DNA of 64,000 bases from an uncultured Erythrobacter sp. (GCF_947499705.1 NZ_CANMPJ010000001.1:1833501-1897500), one strand, 5' to 3'. Positions 28,661-37,741 are shown, counted from the first letter of the stretch. Numbers and translations: made by a program. Notes: generated by a model not told the origin, from the sequence alone.

Positions 28661-29293
28661 CTCGATCATCACTTCATTACGGCGCAGAGAGCCGGGCACC
28701 ATCGGCGCATCGTATGAAGCATATTCGAAGTCACCAATCGGTGTCAGATCCTGCTCAGCGATCCATTTGCCGAGCTCCTTCTCCATTAAGGCCGTTTCAG
28801 AAGGACGCGCATAGCCGTTGAAACGTACGGTCGCGACGCGGCGGGCTTCAACTTCGGTCAGAGAGATATCTGAGGGCGCCGGTGGCAGCGTTTCCAGAGT
28901 GTATTTGGCGGGCATCACGAAGCGCATGCGCCAACGATCCTTGCTCGTTTCTTCCTGCACAACAGGTGCGGTCATGGCGATCTTTTCATCGCGTTTCACG
29001 CGATCTTGGATCACCGGCGTCGTCATCGCGATTTCTTCGCCTCCCTCAGGCCGGTCTTGCGCGAAAATGTAAGCTGCCAGCCGGCGAAAGCTCGCTCTGC
29101 TCGCTTCCCTACGGCTACCGGAATGCGTGACTTCAGCGACAATGATTGTCGGATAGTCGCGCAGCTGAAATGCCTGCTCCTCTTTCACGACTGTAAAATC
29201 AGGCTCTTCGGTGTTGCGAGATTGTGCGTAAACGGTGGCGGCCCCGATCGCGGCGATTCCTACCCCACCGGCGATCCATTTTGCGATACCCAT
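28646..29293 (-). CDS. SOUL-family haem-binding protein
   Basis: This 215-residue protein has an N-terminal hydrophobic segment (KWIAGGVGIAAIGAATVYA), probably a signal anchor. The SOUL domain follows: DFTVVKEEQAFQLRDYPTIIVAEV, then IAMTTPVIQ and IAMTAPVVQE, the repeated AMT(T/A)PV motif of the family, and RRVATVRFNGYARPSE. SOUL proteins bind haem or tetrapyrroles; their bacterial role is unclear. It is the fourth gene on the strand after glmU, 70 bases past the HNH gene. Confidence 0.9.
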   Translation of the reverse strand: MGIAKWIAGGVGIAAIGAATVYAQSRNTEEPDFTVVKEEQAFQLRDYPTIIVAEVTHSGSRREASRASFRRLAAYIFAQDRPEGGEEIAMTTPVIQDRVKRDEKIAMTAPVVQEETSKDRWRMRFVMPAKYTLETLPPAPSDISLTEVEARRVATVRFNGYARPSETALMEKELGKWIAEQDLTPIGDFEYASYDAPMVPGSLRRNEVMIEVATD

Positions 29294-29363
29294 CTTTGCG
29301 TGCTCCGATGCTGCTTTGACCTACCAGCAGTTACGCGCGGCCTTGGTTCCCGGATGCGGGACC

Positions 29364-29636
29364 CTATCGCCGCGTTGGCGCGTGGAAGTCGGGTGGTTTG
29401 GTTGCGATCCAGCTGACGAACTTCGCCACAAAGGGATTGGCGCGAACAGCGCAAGCATCATCACCAATCCGCGCGAGTTCGGTATTGGTGAAATTGGCAT
29501 GGATCGTCTTGTGGCAGATCGGATGGACCGGAACAGTGCCCCGCCCTTTCTTCGATTTGGGCACCGGGTGATGCCATTGGATCAGCGTCTCGAACGGGCG
29601 CTCACACAGCCAGCAGGTGAGACCTTCGTCGCTCAA
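29364..29636 (-). CDS. Small HNH-type nuclease domain protein
   Basis: This 90-residue protein has CWLC near the N-terminus, then LIQWHHPVPKSKKGRG and PICHKTIHANFT. This is the order of a CxxC zinc knuckle, the HH pair and the CHxxIH end of HNH/ICEA-like domains. It could be a nuclease or a DNA-binding zinc protein; no partner restriction gene is near. Its start overlaps the upstream lipoprotein stop by ATGA, placing it in the glmU transcript. Confidence 0.82.
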   Translation of the reverse strand: MSDEGLTCWLCERPFETLIQWHHPVPKSKKGRGTVPVHPICHKTIHANFTNTELARIGDDACAVRANPFVAKFVSWIATKPPDFHAPTRR

Positions 29637-30259
29637 AACGGATCAGCGCGGCCTGTTTCATAGGTGAAAAGCTCATTGCGGCTCTGCGGCATCAATCGTT
29701 CAGCCACGTTGTAGTCGACCGGTTTCAGATCGCCTGCGCCACAAGCTTGCATATTCAGGAGCTTTTCGCCGCGTTGGACAATCACGCCATCGGAGATTGC
29801 CGGATTGTTCGGCTCACCCGGTTCGAAATTGGTGCGGACTATGCGACTGAAGACGATGTACCTGGTATCACCGTTGGTGAACGCGATTTGAGCCTCACCG
29901 CCGCCCGAATACGGCACGCTCGCCCATTCCGGATCAGCCAGCACCAGCTCGGCGTCGCCTTTGCCATAGCGATACTCGATCCTGCCTTCGCCTGCGGCAC
30001 ATACCGCAATCTGCTTCCCGTTCGACGCGGTGCAGGAGAACAGCGTTTCTTCTTTGGCCGAACACGCGGCGCTGCTGTTGGCAGCCACTTTGGTCGCGCT
30101 GGGTCCAGCTGGTTCCGCCGCCTCTTCAGTGTCGACCTGACCGGCAGCAGGCTCGGCCTCATTCTCGGCTTGCTCGGACTGAGGTGCCGGAGATTGCGTG
30201 CTTTCGGACTGGCAAGCGGAAAGCACCAGGGCGACGCCAAGGAAGGCCACTCGTCTCAT
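29633..30259 (-). CDS. Putative lipoprotein downstream of glmU
   Basis: This 208-residue protein starts at ATG 30259, which overlaps the glmU stop (ATGA). The signal MRRVAFLGVALVLSAC has its lipobox Cys at 16. A 55-residue Ala-, Glu- and Pro-rich linker follows, then a compact domain with cysteines in AACSAKEETLFSC, AVCAAGEG and MQACGAGDL, which suggests disulfides in the periplasm. The segment LFSCTASNGKQIAVCA resembles domains seen in other exported sphingomonad proteins, but I cannot name a family. It is coupled on both sides (glmU and HNH). Confidence 0.75.
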   Translation of the reverse strand: MRRVAFLGVALVLSACQSESTQSPAPQSEQAENEAEPAAGQVDTEEAAEPAGPSATKVAANSSAACSAKEETLFSCTASNGKQIAVCAAGEGRIEYRYGKGDAELVLADPEWASVPYSGGGEAQIAFTNGDTRYIVFSRIVRTNFEPGEPNNPAISDGVIVQRGEKLLNMQACGAGDLKPVDYNVAERLMPQSRNELFTYETGRADPF

Positions 30260-31605
30260 TTCTTCGAAGCCGCCTTCTTCTTTTTCATCGTGTCGTGAAA
30301 GCGGTCGGCCCAACCCTGTTTCACCAATTGTTCAGCCCGGACCATGCGCAGTTCTCCGTCACCGACATCCCGGCTGACCGTGCTGCCGGCTGCGACGATG
30401 GCATCGGCACCAATCTTAACCGGAGCAACAAGCGCGGAATTCGAACCGATAAACGCGCGGTCACCGATCACCGTCTGGTATTTGAAATAGCCATCGTAAT
30501 TGCAGGTGATCGTGCCCGCGCCGATATTGGCACCCTCGCCTACGGTGGTGTCACCGATATAGGACAGGTGGCTGGCCTTGGAGCCCTTGCCCAGCGTCGC
30601 CTTCTTCATCTCGACAAAATTGCCGACAAAGCTGTTCTCTTCGAGCACCGCACCGGGGCGCAGACGCGCAAACGGGCCGACCTGCACGCCGCTGGCGAGC
30701 GTCGCGCCTTCGAGGTGCGAATAGGCCTTGATATGCGTGCCATCGGCGATGGTGACGCCGGGTCCGAAGACCACGTGCGGATCGACAGTCACATCCCGGC
30801 CCAGCTGCGTGTCGTGGCTGAAGAACACCGTGTCGGGCGCCCGCAGGCTCGCCCCGTCCGCCATCGCCTGTTCGCGCCGCACGGCCTGCCAGCGCTGCTC
30901 GGCAGCTGCGAGTTCGGAGCGTGAATTGATCCCGGCGACTTCATCCGCATCGGTTTCAACCACCACGACCTTGTCGCGCCGCGCAATCGCGTTGGTGGCT
31001 ACATCGGGGAGGTAGTACTCTCCCTGAGCGTTGTCGTTTCCTACACTATCGAGCAGCGGCCACATATCGTCCGAATGCGCCACGATAAGTCCAGAATTGC
31101 ACAGACGAGTCTTCTTCTCTCGCTCGGTCGCATCCTTGTATTCGACCATTTTGCGCACCGTTCCATCGTCGTCAGCGATGATCCGGCCATATTGCAGCGC
31201 ATCGTCCGGTCGGAAGCCGAGCACGGCGACTTTCGCATCGCCGTCCAGCGCCTCATTCAAGCGTTGCACGGTCTCGGCCTTCACCATCGGGACGTCACCA
31301 AAGCAAACGAGGATGTTTCCGGAGAACCCTTCCAGCGCTTCTCTCGCCCGCAAGGCAGCGTGCGCAGTGCCAAGCTGCGGATCTTGCAGAGCGGTCTTGA
31401 TATCGCGCCCTTCCAGTGCCGCGTCCAATTGCTCACGCCTATCGCCGGCGACAACCACGATGCGATTGATGCCCAGCAATACGAACGTATCCATCAGGTG
31501 CATCAGCATCGGTTTGCCCGCTATCGGGTGGAGCACTTTATGCAGGTCGCTCTTCATGCGGGTGCCTTTGCCCGCGGCCAGGATGATGGCGGCAAAATCG
31601 GTCAT
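30256..31605 (-). CDS. glmU: Bifunctional GlmU: N-acetylglucosamine-1-phosphate uridyltransferase / glucosamine-1-phosphate acetyltransferase
   Basis: This 449-residue protein starts at ATG 31605 (MTDFAAIILAAGKGTRM). The N-terminal pyrophosphorylase domain has LAAGKGTRM and the Mg-binding VCFGDVPMV. The C-terminal left-handed beta-helix (from about 250) has hexapeptide repeats and the acetyltransferase segment GDTTVGEGANIGAGTITCNYDGYFKY. It makes UDP-GlcNAc for peptidoglycan and LPS in the cytoplasm. It is divergent from gph, with 88 bases between starts. Downstream genes are coupled by ATGA. Confidence 0.97.
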   Translation of the reverse strand: MTDFAAIILAAGKGTRMKSDLHKVLHPIAGKPMLMHLMDTFVLLGINRIVVVAGDRREQLDAALEGRDIKTALQDPQLGTAHAALRAREALEGFSGNILVCFGDVPMVKAETVQRLNEALDGDAKVAVLGFRPDDALQYGRIIADDDGTVRKMVEYKDATEREKKTRLCNSGLIVAHSDDMWPLLDSVGNDNAQGEYYLPDVATNAIARRDKVVVVETDADEVAGINSRSELAAAEQRWQAVRREQAMADGASLRAPDTVFFSHDTQLGRDVTVDPHVVFGPGVTIADGTHIKAYSHLEGATLASGVQVGPFARLRPGAVLEENSFVGNFVEMKKATLGKGSKASHLSYIGDTTVGEGANIGAGTITCNYDGYFKYQTVIGDRAFIGSNSALVAPVKIGADAIVAAGSTVSRDVGDGELRMVRAEQLVKQGWADRFHDTMKKKKAASKK

Positions 31606-31693
31606 GAAAGTTCCTATAGCACTGAATTCGCTTTGATGGGTCGCTTGCCAGCAAATGCTTGCGGTTTGAAGTCGCTTCGCGCACTCCGCCCCA

Positions 31694-32389
31694 ATGACAG
31701 ACTTTCCATTCGATGCAGTCGGCTTCGATCTCGACGGCACTTTGCTCGATACGTTTCAGGACCTTGGCGCGGCGGTCAATCACGCATTGTCGCTTGGCGG
31801 ATACGCGCCGGTCCCGGTCGACAGTTCAAAAGATCTGATCGGTGGCGGGGCCAAGATCATGCTCGCGCAAGCAGTTCAGGCACAAGGCGGGATCGCCGGC
31901 GGTTTGGAAGGTGACGACTTTCGCGGCCTCTACAAAGCGATGCTGCGATATTATTCGGAGAACAACGCGGTGCACTCCGCGCCCTACCCCCATGCCCGTG
32001 AGGTAGTGGCGGAACTGGCAGAGCGCGGCGTCAAGATGGCGGTTGTGACCAACAAGTTCGAGGAGTTCGCGCGCTCGATCCTGACCCAGCTCGATTTCAT
32101 CGCTCCGTTCGAAACGGTGATCGGCGGCGACAGTATGGGCAAAGGCGCGGACGGCAAGTTTCTGTCCAAACCTCACCCGCAGCCGGTGCTCGAAGCGCAA
32201 AAGCGTTGCGGCGCCGGGCGGTTCGCCTTTGTCGGCGACTCAACCTACGACGTGAAAGCGGCCAAGGCTGCCAATGTTCCGGTGATCGGCGCCGCCTACG
32301 GCTATTGCGACAAACCGCCGCGGGAGCTTGGCGCAGATGCTGTGATTCAATCGCTAGATGAATTGGTTGCCGCGCTCGAAAGACTGTAG
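31694..32389 (+). CDS. gph: Phosphoglycolate phosphatase (HAD family)
   Basis: This 231-residue protein has HAD motif I GFDLDGTLLDT, motif II VVTNK, a conserved Lys in SKPHPQPVLEAQKRC and motif III FVGDSTYDVKAAKAANV. It is the usual length of Gph, which dephosphorylates 2-phosphoglycolate formed in DNA repair and oxygenase side reactions. Other HAD phosphatases with the same fold are possible, but the glmU neighbourhood is commonly seen in sphingomonads. It overlaps the convergent VOC gene by 43 bases. Confidence 0.88.
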   Translation: MTDFPFDAVGFDLDGTLLDTFQDLGAAVNHALSLGGYAPVPVDSSKDLIGGGAKIMLAQAVQAQGGIAGGLEGDDFRGLYKAMLRYYSENNAVHSAPYPHAREVVAELAERGVKMAVVTNKFEEFARSILTQLDFIAPFETVIGGDSMGKGADGKFLSKPHPQPVLEAQKRCGAGRFAFVGDSTYDVKAAKAANVPVIGAAYGYCDKPPRELGADAVIQSLDELVAALERL

Positions 32390-32844
32390 AACTCGACCAA
32401 ATTTCCCTCGGGATCGCGCAGTTTGATCAGCGCTATTGGTCCTTCCCTGATGACTTCGTCTGACACCAGCCGATCAGGAGCAATGGCTTTCAAACGGGTG
32501 AAAGTGGCGTCGATGTCCTTTACGCGCAAATAGGGGACGGTCCGATCGCCAATCTCGGCATCGGGCGCAAATTGCGCGCGCGATGCAACAGCGAATAGGC
32601 CGCCTTCAATGTAGAAGCCAACGAAGACCGGATTTTCAAACACCGGATCAAGCCCCAGCAATTCGACATAAAACGCCTTCGCTGCGGCAAGATCATCGAC
32701 GAGCGTGTAAACGCCTGCTTGCTCGAATTCGATCGCGGGAATCGCTTCGGGGATATCTTCGGCAAGAGCTGTTGTCGGTGCGACAATCATCAGCGTCATA
32801 GCGGACGCGATAAGTAGGCGAGGCATCGCAGTTAGCTTCATCAT
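32347..32844 (-). CDS. Exported VOC-superfamily (glyoxalase-like) protein
   Basis: This 165-residue protein starts at ATG 32844 (32841 and 32826 are alternatives). A signal peptide of about 28 residues (LLIASAMTLMIVAPTTALA) precedes one VOC module. That module has VYTLVDDLAAAKAFYVELLGLDPVF, VPYLRVKDIDATFTRLKA and the C-terminal metal-ligand strand LRDPEGNLVEFYSL. Most VOC proteins are cytoplasmic, so the clear export signal is notable. It could be a metal-dependent lyase or a binding or resistance protein. Its 3' end overlaps gph by 43 bases. Confidence 0.85.
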   Translation of the reverse strand: MMKLTAMPRLLIASAMTLMIVAPTTALAEDIPEAIPAIEFEQAGVYTLVDDLAAAKAFYVELLGLDPVFENPVFVGFYIEGGLFAVASRAQFAPDAEIGDRTVPYLRVKDIDATFTRLKAIAPDRLVSDEVIREGPIALIKLRDPEGNLVEFYSLSSAATNSSSD

Positions 32845-33053
32845 GCGCACCACTATAGCCGCAGTCAGGCGCTTGGCGAATCGACGTTTGCGAAAGAGAT
32901 TTTGACCTTTGCCCAATTCGAGCCGCGTTGTGCCCTTACGGCATGGCGGGATCAGTGTCCGCGGTGTTGCAACGCAGCACAGAAAGTGCCACCCAGCGCC
33001 CACAAAAGTTTACGCACGCGTAAAGCGCGGCGAGCAGGACGGAAGGAAACAAC

Positions 33054-33983
33054 ATGAGCATCGATTTCAAAGATAAAGTCGCAATCGTAACCGGAGCTGG
33101 CGGCGGTCTGGGCCGGGAATACGCTCTTGAGCTGGCACGGCGCGGCGCGAAGGTCGTCGTCAACGATCTTGGCGGTTCGCGCGACGGAACCGGCCATTCG
33201 GACATGGCGCTGAAGGTCGTCGAAGAAATCGAGGCCATGGGCGGCGAAGCCATGTCGAATGGCGGCTCGGTCACCGAATACGAGCAGATGGAAAAGATGG
33301 TCGCCGACGCCAAACAGAAATGGGGCGGCGTGCACATCCTCATCAACAATGCGGGCGTGCTGCGCGACAAGACGTTCCACAAGATGACGCCGGACGATTT
33401 CGAATTCGTCCTCAAGGTTCACCTTACCGGATCGGCCTTTGTGACCAAGGCGTGCTGGGAAACCTTCCGCGAGCAGGCCTATGGCCGCGTTCTTATGACC
33501 GCTTCGTCGACTGGCCTGTTCGGCAATTTCGGCCAGGCGAACTATGGCGCTGCGAAGCTGGGCCTTGCCGGTCTGACCAAGACGCTCCAGCTCGAAGGCG
33601 CGAAGTACAATATCCGCGTGAACTCGCTTTCGCCAGTTGCCGGCACGCGCATGACTGAAGACCTGTTCCCCGAAGAAGCGTTCAAGCTGTTCGATCCGGT
33701 GAACGTGGTTCCGGCCGCACTCTACCTCGTCAGCGAAGACTCGCCGACCAACGCCATCATCGGCGCGGGTGCAGGCGGATACCACTCTTCATGGGTGGTG
33801 ATGAACGACGCCGTGTGGCTGCCCGATGGCCAGCGCACGGTCGAAGGCTTTGCTGATCGCTGGGACGACATCAGCTCTTTCACCAACCTAGTCGCCCCGC
33901 AATCGGGCAGCGAGCAGTCCGGAGCCATCCTGAAAGCGATGCAAAAGGTAACCGGCACGGGACCGGATAGCGCGCGGGGTTAA
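33054..33983 (+). CDS. Short-chain dehydrogenase/reductase of the peroxisomal MFE-2-like (3R)-hydroxyacyl-CoA dehydrogenase type
   Basis: This 309-residue protein starts at ATG 33054 behind aaggaa. The NAD(P)-binding TGAGGGLG, the NNAG motif, and the catalytic Ser (TASSTGLFG) with YxxxK (YGAAK) are intact. The segment VVVNDLGGSRDGTGHSDMA and the C-terminal extension place it with the (3R)-hydroxyacyl-CoA dehydrogenase domain of multifunctional enzyme 2. A role in acyl-CoA or steroid side-chain oxidation is inferred. It stands alone, followed by a strong hairpin terminator. Confidence 0.9.
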   Translation: MSIDFKDKVAIVTGAGGGLGREYALELARRGAKVVVNDLGGSRDGTGHSDMALKVVEEIEAMGGEAMSNGGSVTEYEQMEKMVADAKQKWGGVHILINNAGVLRDKTFHKMTPDDFEFVLKVHLTGSAFVTKACWETFREQAYGRVLMTASSTGLFGNFGQANYGAAKLGLAGLTKTLQLEGAKYNIRVNSLSPVAGTRMTEDLFPEEAFKLFDPVNVVPAALYLVSEDSPTNAIIGAGAGGYHSSWVVMNDAVWLPDGQRTVEGFADRWDDISSFTNLVAPQSGSEQSGAILKAMQKVTGTGPDSARG

Positions 33984-34029
33984 GTCTCGGGCAAGTAAAC
34001 CGCGACGAAAAATTCACTTGCATATCAGA

Positions 34030-34057
34030 AGCCCCCGTTCAGAAATGAACGGGGGCT
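34030..34057 (+). terminator. Rho-independent terminator of the SDR gene, overlapping the next start codon
   Basis: A perfect 12-bp stem agcccccgttca (34030-34041) / tgaacgggggct (34046-34057) closes a gaaa tetraloop and is followed by a short pyrimidine-rich tail. The ATG proposed for the downstream DUF4328 gene lies across the loop and right arm. Confidence 0.8.
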
Positions 34058-34680
34058 CTTCTCTAGGGGCTGCAGAAATCGACACTGAATTCGAAAGAGG
34101 TCTCGCCCAGGCGAGAACGCTTGGTTTAGCCGCGATATTCACGGCCGGGTTCGTAGCCTTCACAAGCGTATTGTCAGCGTTGGGCATTGCCGCGTTCCTC
34201 AACGACTTATGGCCCGCTGCCCTGATCGGAACCTATGAGTGGCACGGTCTGGACATCCTGGTGCTGACCGACCTTACGGTGCTCATTTTGAGCTGGTTCG
34301 CAGTCGGCAGCTGGATTTACCGGGCTCACGCCAACTTCGATCTGATCGACGGACCAGCAAAGACATTCACGCCGGGTTGGTCGGTAGGTTGGTTCGCAAT
34401 TCCATTTGCGAATTTTGTCATGCCATTCAAGGCCATGAAGGAGTTGTGGCAGGCGAGCCACGCGATGCCAGTCGACAGCGAGCAAACGGCACCGGGCCTT
34501 CTTTGGCTGTGGTGGTTGAGTTGGCTCGGCGGAAGCGTGGCGCAATATGGAGACTACTATGGCTGGCTCGACATCGTTGGGTACGCAGCGACCAGTGTGT
34601 CGGCCGCGTGTCTCATAGTGATCGTTCATCGCATCAATCGAGCTCAACCATCCATGTCGATCGCGAGCACGTTCGAATAG
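34045..34680 (+). CDS. DUF4328 family membrane protein
   Basis: This protein is 211 residues from ATG 34045; a TTG at 34018 is the other in-frame choice. Neither has a visible ribosome binding site, and the ATG lies inside a terminator hairpin. Membrane helices are predicted at about 29-52, 68-92, 115-135, 155-175 and 180-200. The DUF4328 hallmarks are SWIYRAHANFDLI and the invariant-looking TPGWSVGWFAIPFANFVMPFKAMKELWQAS. Function is unknown in the family. The start is uncertain, the family assignment firm. Confidence 0.8.
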   Translation: MNGGSSLGAAEIDTEFERGLAQARTLGLAAIFTAGFVAFTSVLSALGIAAFLNDLWPAALIGTYEWHGLDILVLTDLTVLILSWFAVGSWIYRAHANFDLIDGPAKTFTPGWSVGWFAIPFANFVMPFKAMKELWQASHAMPVDSEQTAPGLLWLWWLSWLGGSVAQYGDYYGWLDIVGYAATSVSAACLIVIVHRINRAQPSMSIASTFE

Positions 34681-34764
34681 ATCAAAAATCAACAGACCTC
34701 AGACAGGCGTATTGACACAGTAACACACCTCCCATAGCTTCGCCGCATATTGGAGGGGTTCGCC

Positions 34765-35937
34765 ATGTACAGCGAAGACGATATCAATTCCGCCGTTGCC
34801 GCAGGGGCGCTCAGCGCTGAATCTGCCGCCGGTTTCCGCGCCTATATGTCGAAAGTGCGCGAGCTACCGCGCGGCTCGGAAGAGAACTTTCGACTGATCA
34901 ACAGCTTCAACGACATCTTCGTCGCCATCGGTATTGTCATCCTGCTGATCGCGGTCGGCGCGATTGGCCAGGCGATTGGTGGCCTTGTCTTCCCCGCTGA
35001 AACCTGGTCGGAAATGGTTCAGCGCGATGCGACGGAAGCAGATTTCGAGGCGTGGCGCGACGCGCGCAACGTGGCTGACGCAATACAATTCTCGCTTGCA
35101 GGTCTGTTCGTTGCCGCGACCGCATGGCCACTTTCCGAGTTCTTTACCCGCAAGCGGCGCATGGCGCTTCCGTCCATCATCCTGCTGCTTGCTTTTGTCG
35201 GCGGAGTGTTTGCCACCATTGCCGCATCAAGCGTCGCCGTCGCCGAGGACGGAAATGAAGTTCTGGGTGCTGTCCTGATCACGGGCGCAGGTCTATTTGC
35301 TGCGGGCGCTGCCTATCTGCACTGGCGCCGTTTCCAGGTCCCGATCACGGTTGCGGCAGCGACTGGAGTGGCCGTTTTATCGCTGGTCATTGCGATCCTC
35401 GGCGTTGCCCAGATTGAGGGTGATTCGACGCCGTTCCTGGTCATCTTGTTCGTTGCAGGCCTGTGTGTCTTTGCCTTCGCTATGCGCTGGGACATTTCAG
35501 ACCGCGAACGGATCACCCGTCGCAGCGATGTCGCGTTCTGGCTTCATTTGCTCGCGGCACCGCTGATCGCGCATCCCGTATTCGCCCTGATCGGGGTCAC
35601 CGATGGCGACAATATTGGCATTCTCGCCGCAGTGGCCGTGCTCATCGTCTATGTCGCCTTCGGCCTGCTCGCACTGGCGATCGATCGCCGGGCGCTGCTG
35701 GTCTCCGCCCTCGCCTACGTTCTGTTCGCGCTTACATTCCTCTTCCGCGAATTTGGTGCAGTGGAGCTCAACTTTGCTCTGACGGCGCTGGTCATTGGTT
35801 CGGCGTTACTGAGCCTGTCGGCCTTCTGGCAGCCAATCCGCCGCTCGGTGGTGTCGGCCTTGCCCGAGGGTATCCAGGCGAAGCTACCCGCTACAGAGGA
35901 TGTGGATGTGCAGCTGGCTGCGGCGAGCCCCGCCTAG
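34765..35937 (+). CDS. Polytopic membrane protein of unknown function
   Basis: This 390-residue protein starts at ATG 34765 behind ggagg. A soluble N-terminal helix region (YSEDDINSAVAAGALSAESAAGFRAYMSK) precedes about ten hydrophobic segments from residue 50 to 365, then a short polar tail. The N-terminal arrangement recalls DUF2157-type membrane proteins, in which a short helical domain precedes many helices, but I cannot confirm the family. No catalytic motif is seen. It ends 4 bases into the convergent DUF2794 gene. Confidence 0.75.
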   Translation: MYSEDDINSAVAAGALSAESAAGFRAYMSKVRELPRGSEENFRLINSFNDIFVAIGIVILLIAVGAIGQAIGGLVFPAETWSEMVQRDATEADFEAWRDARNVADAIQFSLAGLFVAATAWPLSEFFTRKRRMALPSIILLLAFVGGVFATIAASSVAVAEDGNEVLGAVLITGAGLFAAGAAYLHWRRFQVPITVAAATGVAVLSLVIAILGVAQIEGDSTPFLVILFVAGLCVFAFAMRWDISDRERITRRSDVAFWLHLLAAPLIAHPVFALIGVTDGDNIGILAAVAVLIVYVAFGLLALAIDRRALLVSALAYVLFALTFLFREFGAVELNFALTALVIGSALLSLSAFWQPIRRSVVSALPEGIQAKLPATEDVDVQLAAASPA

Positions 35938-36302
35938 TCGCCGTCCACAGCCTTCAACAACCGCCGCTCCATTGGGGCGAGGACGCCTGCGAGTTCGTGC
36001 CCGCGCTTGAGCACTTGGCCATGCTCACCGAATAGGGTCCACATACCCTGCTTGTTGCGCAGCGCAGGACGCTTCTCAACCCGGGCTTGCGGGCGTTCAG
36101 CGGTGCGGCGAAAGGCGGCGAAGCTCGCGGCGTTCTTATCGAAATCCATCGCGTAATCGCGCCATTGCCCGGCGGCGACCATGCGGCCGTAGAGATCGAG
36201 AATGCGCTGCAGCTCTTTACGTTCGAACCCGATTTGACCGCGTGCACGACCGGGAAAGGATACAACCTGACCGGACGTTCCGGCCCCCAGACCCGCTGCC
36301 AT
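35934..36302 (-). CDS. DUF2794 family protein
   Basis: This 122-residue protein has the DUF2794 blocks: VSFPGRARGQIGFERKELQRILDLYGRMV, then WRDYAMDFDKNAASFAAFRR and a C-terminal KRGHELAGVLAPMERRLLK. The family is confined to alphaproteobacteria and uncharacterised. It is the last gene after cysE, with a one-base stop/start overlap (TGATG), so it is translationally coupled. It is cytoplasmic with no signal peptide. Confidence 0.88.
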   Translation of the reverse strand: MAAGLGAGTSGQVVSFPGRARGQIGFERKELQRILDLYGRMVAAGQWRDYAMDFDKNAASFAAFRRTAERPQARVEKRPALRNKQGMWTLFGEHGQVLKRGHELAGVLAPMERRLLKAVDGD

Positions 36303-37018
36303 CAGTCGTCAGTTCCACTTTTTTGGGCGATTTCGCGGTCTTGCTCAGAGGGTGCCGGCAGCCTGTCTTCCTTCAGATTGGCAATCTCGGCCTTCATCGC
36401 CGCAAGTTCGCCTTCGAGCTTTTCGATGCAATCCACCCGATTGCCTTCTGAATCTTCGCAAGGCGCACCATAGGGAATGAATTCCTTGATCCACTCTTCC
36501 GCTGGGACAAGTGTCGAACGAGCTTTGAAGCCGACCATCGTCGCCCCGCCTGGAACATCTTCCATAACCACTGCATTCGCGCCGATACGCGCCCGCTCGC
36601 CGACCGTGATCGGGCCGATGATCTGCGCGCCGGACCCGATTATGACATTGTCCGCAATTGTCGGGTGCCGTTTACCCCCAACGCCATTGGTCGGATTTGT
36701 CCCACCAAGAGTAACACACTGGTAAATCGTGACATTGTCGCCGATTTCAGCGGTCTCGCCGATGACGGTAAACCCATGGTCGATGAAGAAATTCTTCCCG
36801 ATGGTCGCGCCAGGGTGGATATCAATAGCGGTCAGCAGTCGGCCAAAATGGTTCACGAACCGCGCGAGGAAATAGAGCTTCGCGTCGAACAGCCAGTGTG
36901 CCACGCGGTGGAAACCGAGTGCCCAAACACCTGGATATAAAAGGATTTCCCAGCGCGATCGGGGGGCCGGATCACGCGCATGGATGGAGTCCAGATAGGC
37001 TTTGAGCCGGTCGAACAT
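36302..37018 (-). CDS. cysE: Serine O-acetyltransferase
   Basis: This 238-residue protein is of the short EpsC-like type. A left-handed beta-helix of hexapeptide repeats includes [18 protein letters not shown] with the catalytic Asp-His, and the acetyl-CoA-binding loop [19 protein letters not shown] charged C-terminal coiled-coil (about 195-238) is longer than usual. It makes O-acetylserine from serine and acetyl-CoA, the first step of cysteine synthesis. DUF2794 follows in the same transcript. Confidence 0.95.
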   Translation of the reverse strand: MFDRLKAYLDSIHARDPAPRSRWEILLYPGVWALGFHRVAHWLFDAKLYFLARFVNHFGRLLTAIDIHPGATIGKNFFIDHGFTVIGETAEIGDNVTIYQCVTLGGTNPTNGVGGKRHPTIADNVIIGSGAQIIGPITVGERARIGANAVVMEDVPGGATMVGFKARSTLVPAEEWIKEFIPYGAPCEDSEGNRVDCIEKLEGELAAMKAEIANLKEDRLPAPSEQDREIAQKSGTDD

Positions 37019-37072
37019 GGCAACTTTCTCCCACCAAACGCTTTGGAATGCAAATCGCGTTCGAGCGCAGAC

Positions 37073-37741
37073 CTAAATCAGCCGCTGCTGTTCTGGCCCT
37101 TGCAAGGCCTCTAACGCAGCACGCCAAACCGACATGGTGGCGGGCACCTGTCGTTCAAGGCTGATGCGATCGATCGTCGCAATCAATTGCTCAAGGTCGG
37201 CGACACTGCGCTGCGCGCGCGGCACGAGATACTCTGCGGCTCCCTCTGCAAGCGCGAGGCCGCGCTGGGCCGCAATCGTCTCGATCAATTCCGCCGTCAT
37301 GGCGTCATCGGGGTCGCCAATCTCTAGCTGCAGCGACCCGCCCAACCGCGAGCGAAGATCAGGCAATTCGATCTCCCACGGCCGCGTATCCGCGATCAGC
37401 AGCAGTTTGCCGCCCGATTTCGAGCCACCTTGCTGGACCGCGTTCCAGCGGTGGAACAGTTCCGTTTCATCGAGTGCATCCGCCCCGTCGATCACTTCGA
37501 CACGTTGAGTAGCGAACTCGCCTGCAACCCAACGCCCGAGCAGCGATTTTCCTGAACGTGGAGGCCCGGTCAGTATTGCCGTGCCAAAGGGCCAACTCTC
37601 CGGATCGCGCAACGCTTCGATCACCGCGGCATTGGCATTGCCAACCACGATCCGCTCCGGCGTATCGCTCCCGCCCGGTTCGAGCGGAAGTGCAATCTGG
37701 GAAACAGGTTTCCGAGTGTCAGGCAATGACTTGGCCCTCAC
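37073..37741 (-). CDS. hdaA: HdaA, DnaA-related regulator of replication initiation
   Basis: This 222-residue AAA+ protein starts at GTG 37741, immediately after the stop of the upstream gene. The N-terminal QIALPL is a sliding-clamp-binding motif, followed by Walker A TGPPRSGKS (about residue 58) and a DnaA-like lid domain ending in SVADLEQLIATID. With the loaded clamp it stimulates ATP hydrolysis by DnaA and prevents re-initiation. The DNA-binding domain IV of DnaA is absent, as expected for Hda. Confidence 0.93.
   Translation of the reverse strand: MRAKSLPDTRKPVSQIALPLEPGGSDTPERIVVGNANAAVIEALRDPESWPFGTAILTGPPRSGKSLLGRWVAGEFATQRVEVIDGADALDETELFHRWNAVQQGGSKSGGKLLLIADTRPWEIELPDLRSRLGGSLQLEIGDPDDAMTAELIETIAAQRGLALAEGAAEYLVPRAQRSVADLEQLIATIDRISLERQVPATMSVWRAALEALQGPEQQRLI

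Noticed and set aside
29364..29636. Restriction or defence system around the HNH gene
   Set aside because: The neighbours are glmU, a lipoprotein and a SOUL gene. There is no methylase, helicase or mobile element nearby.
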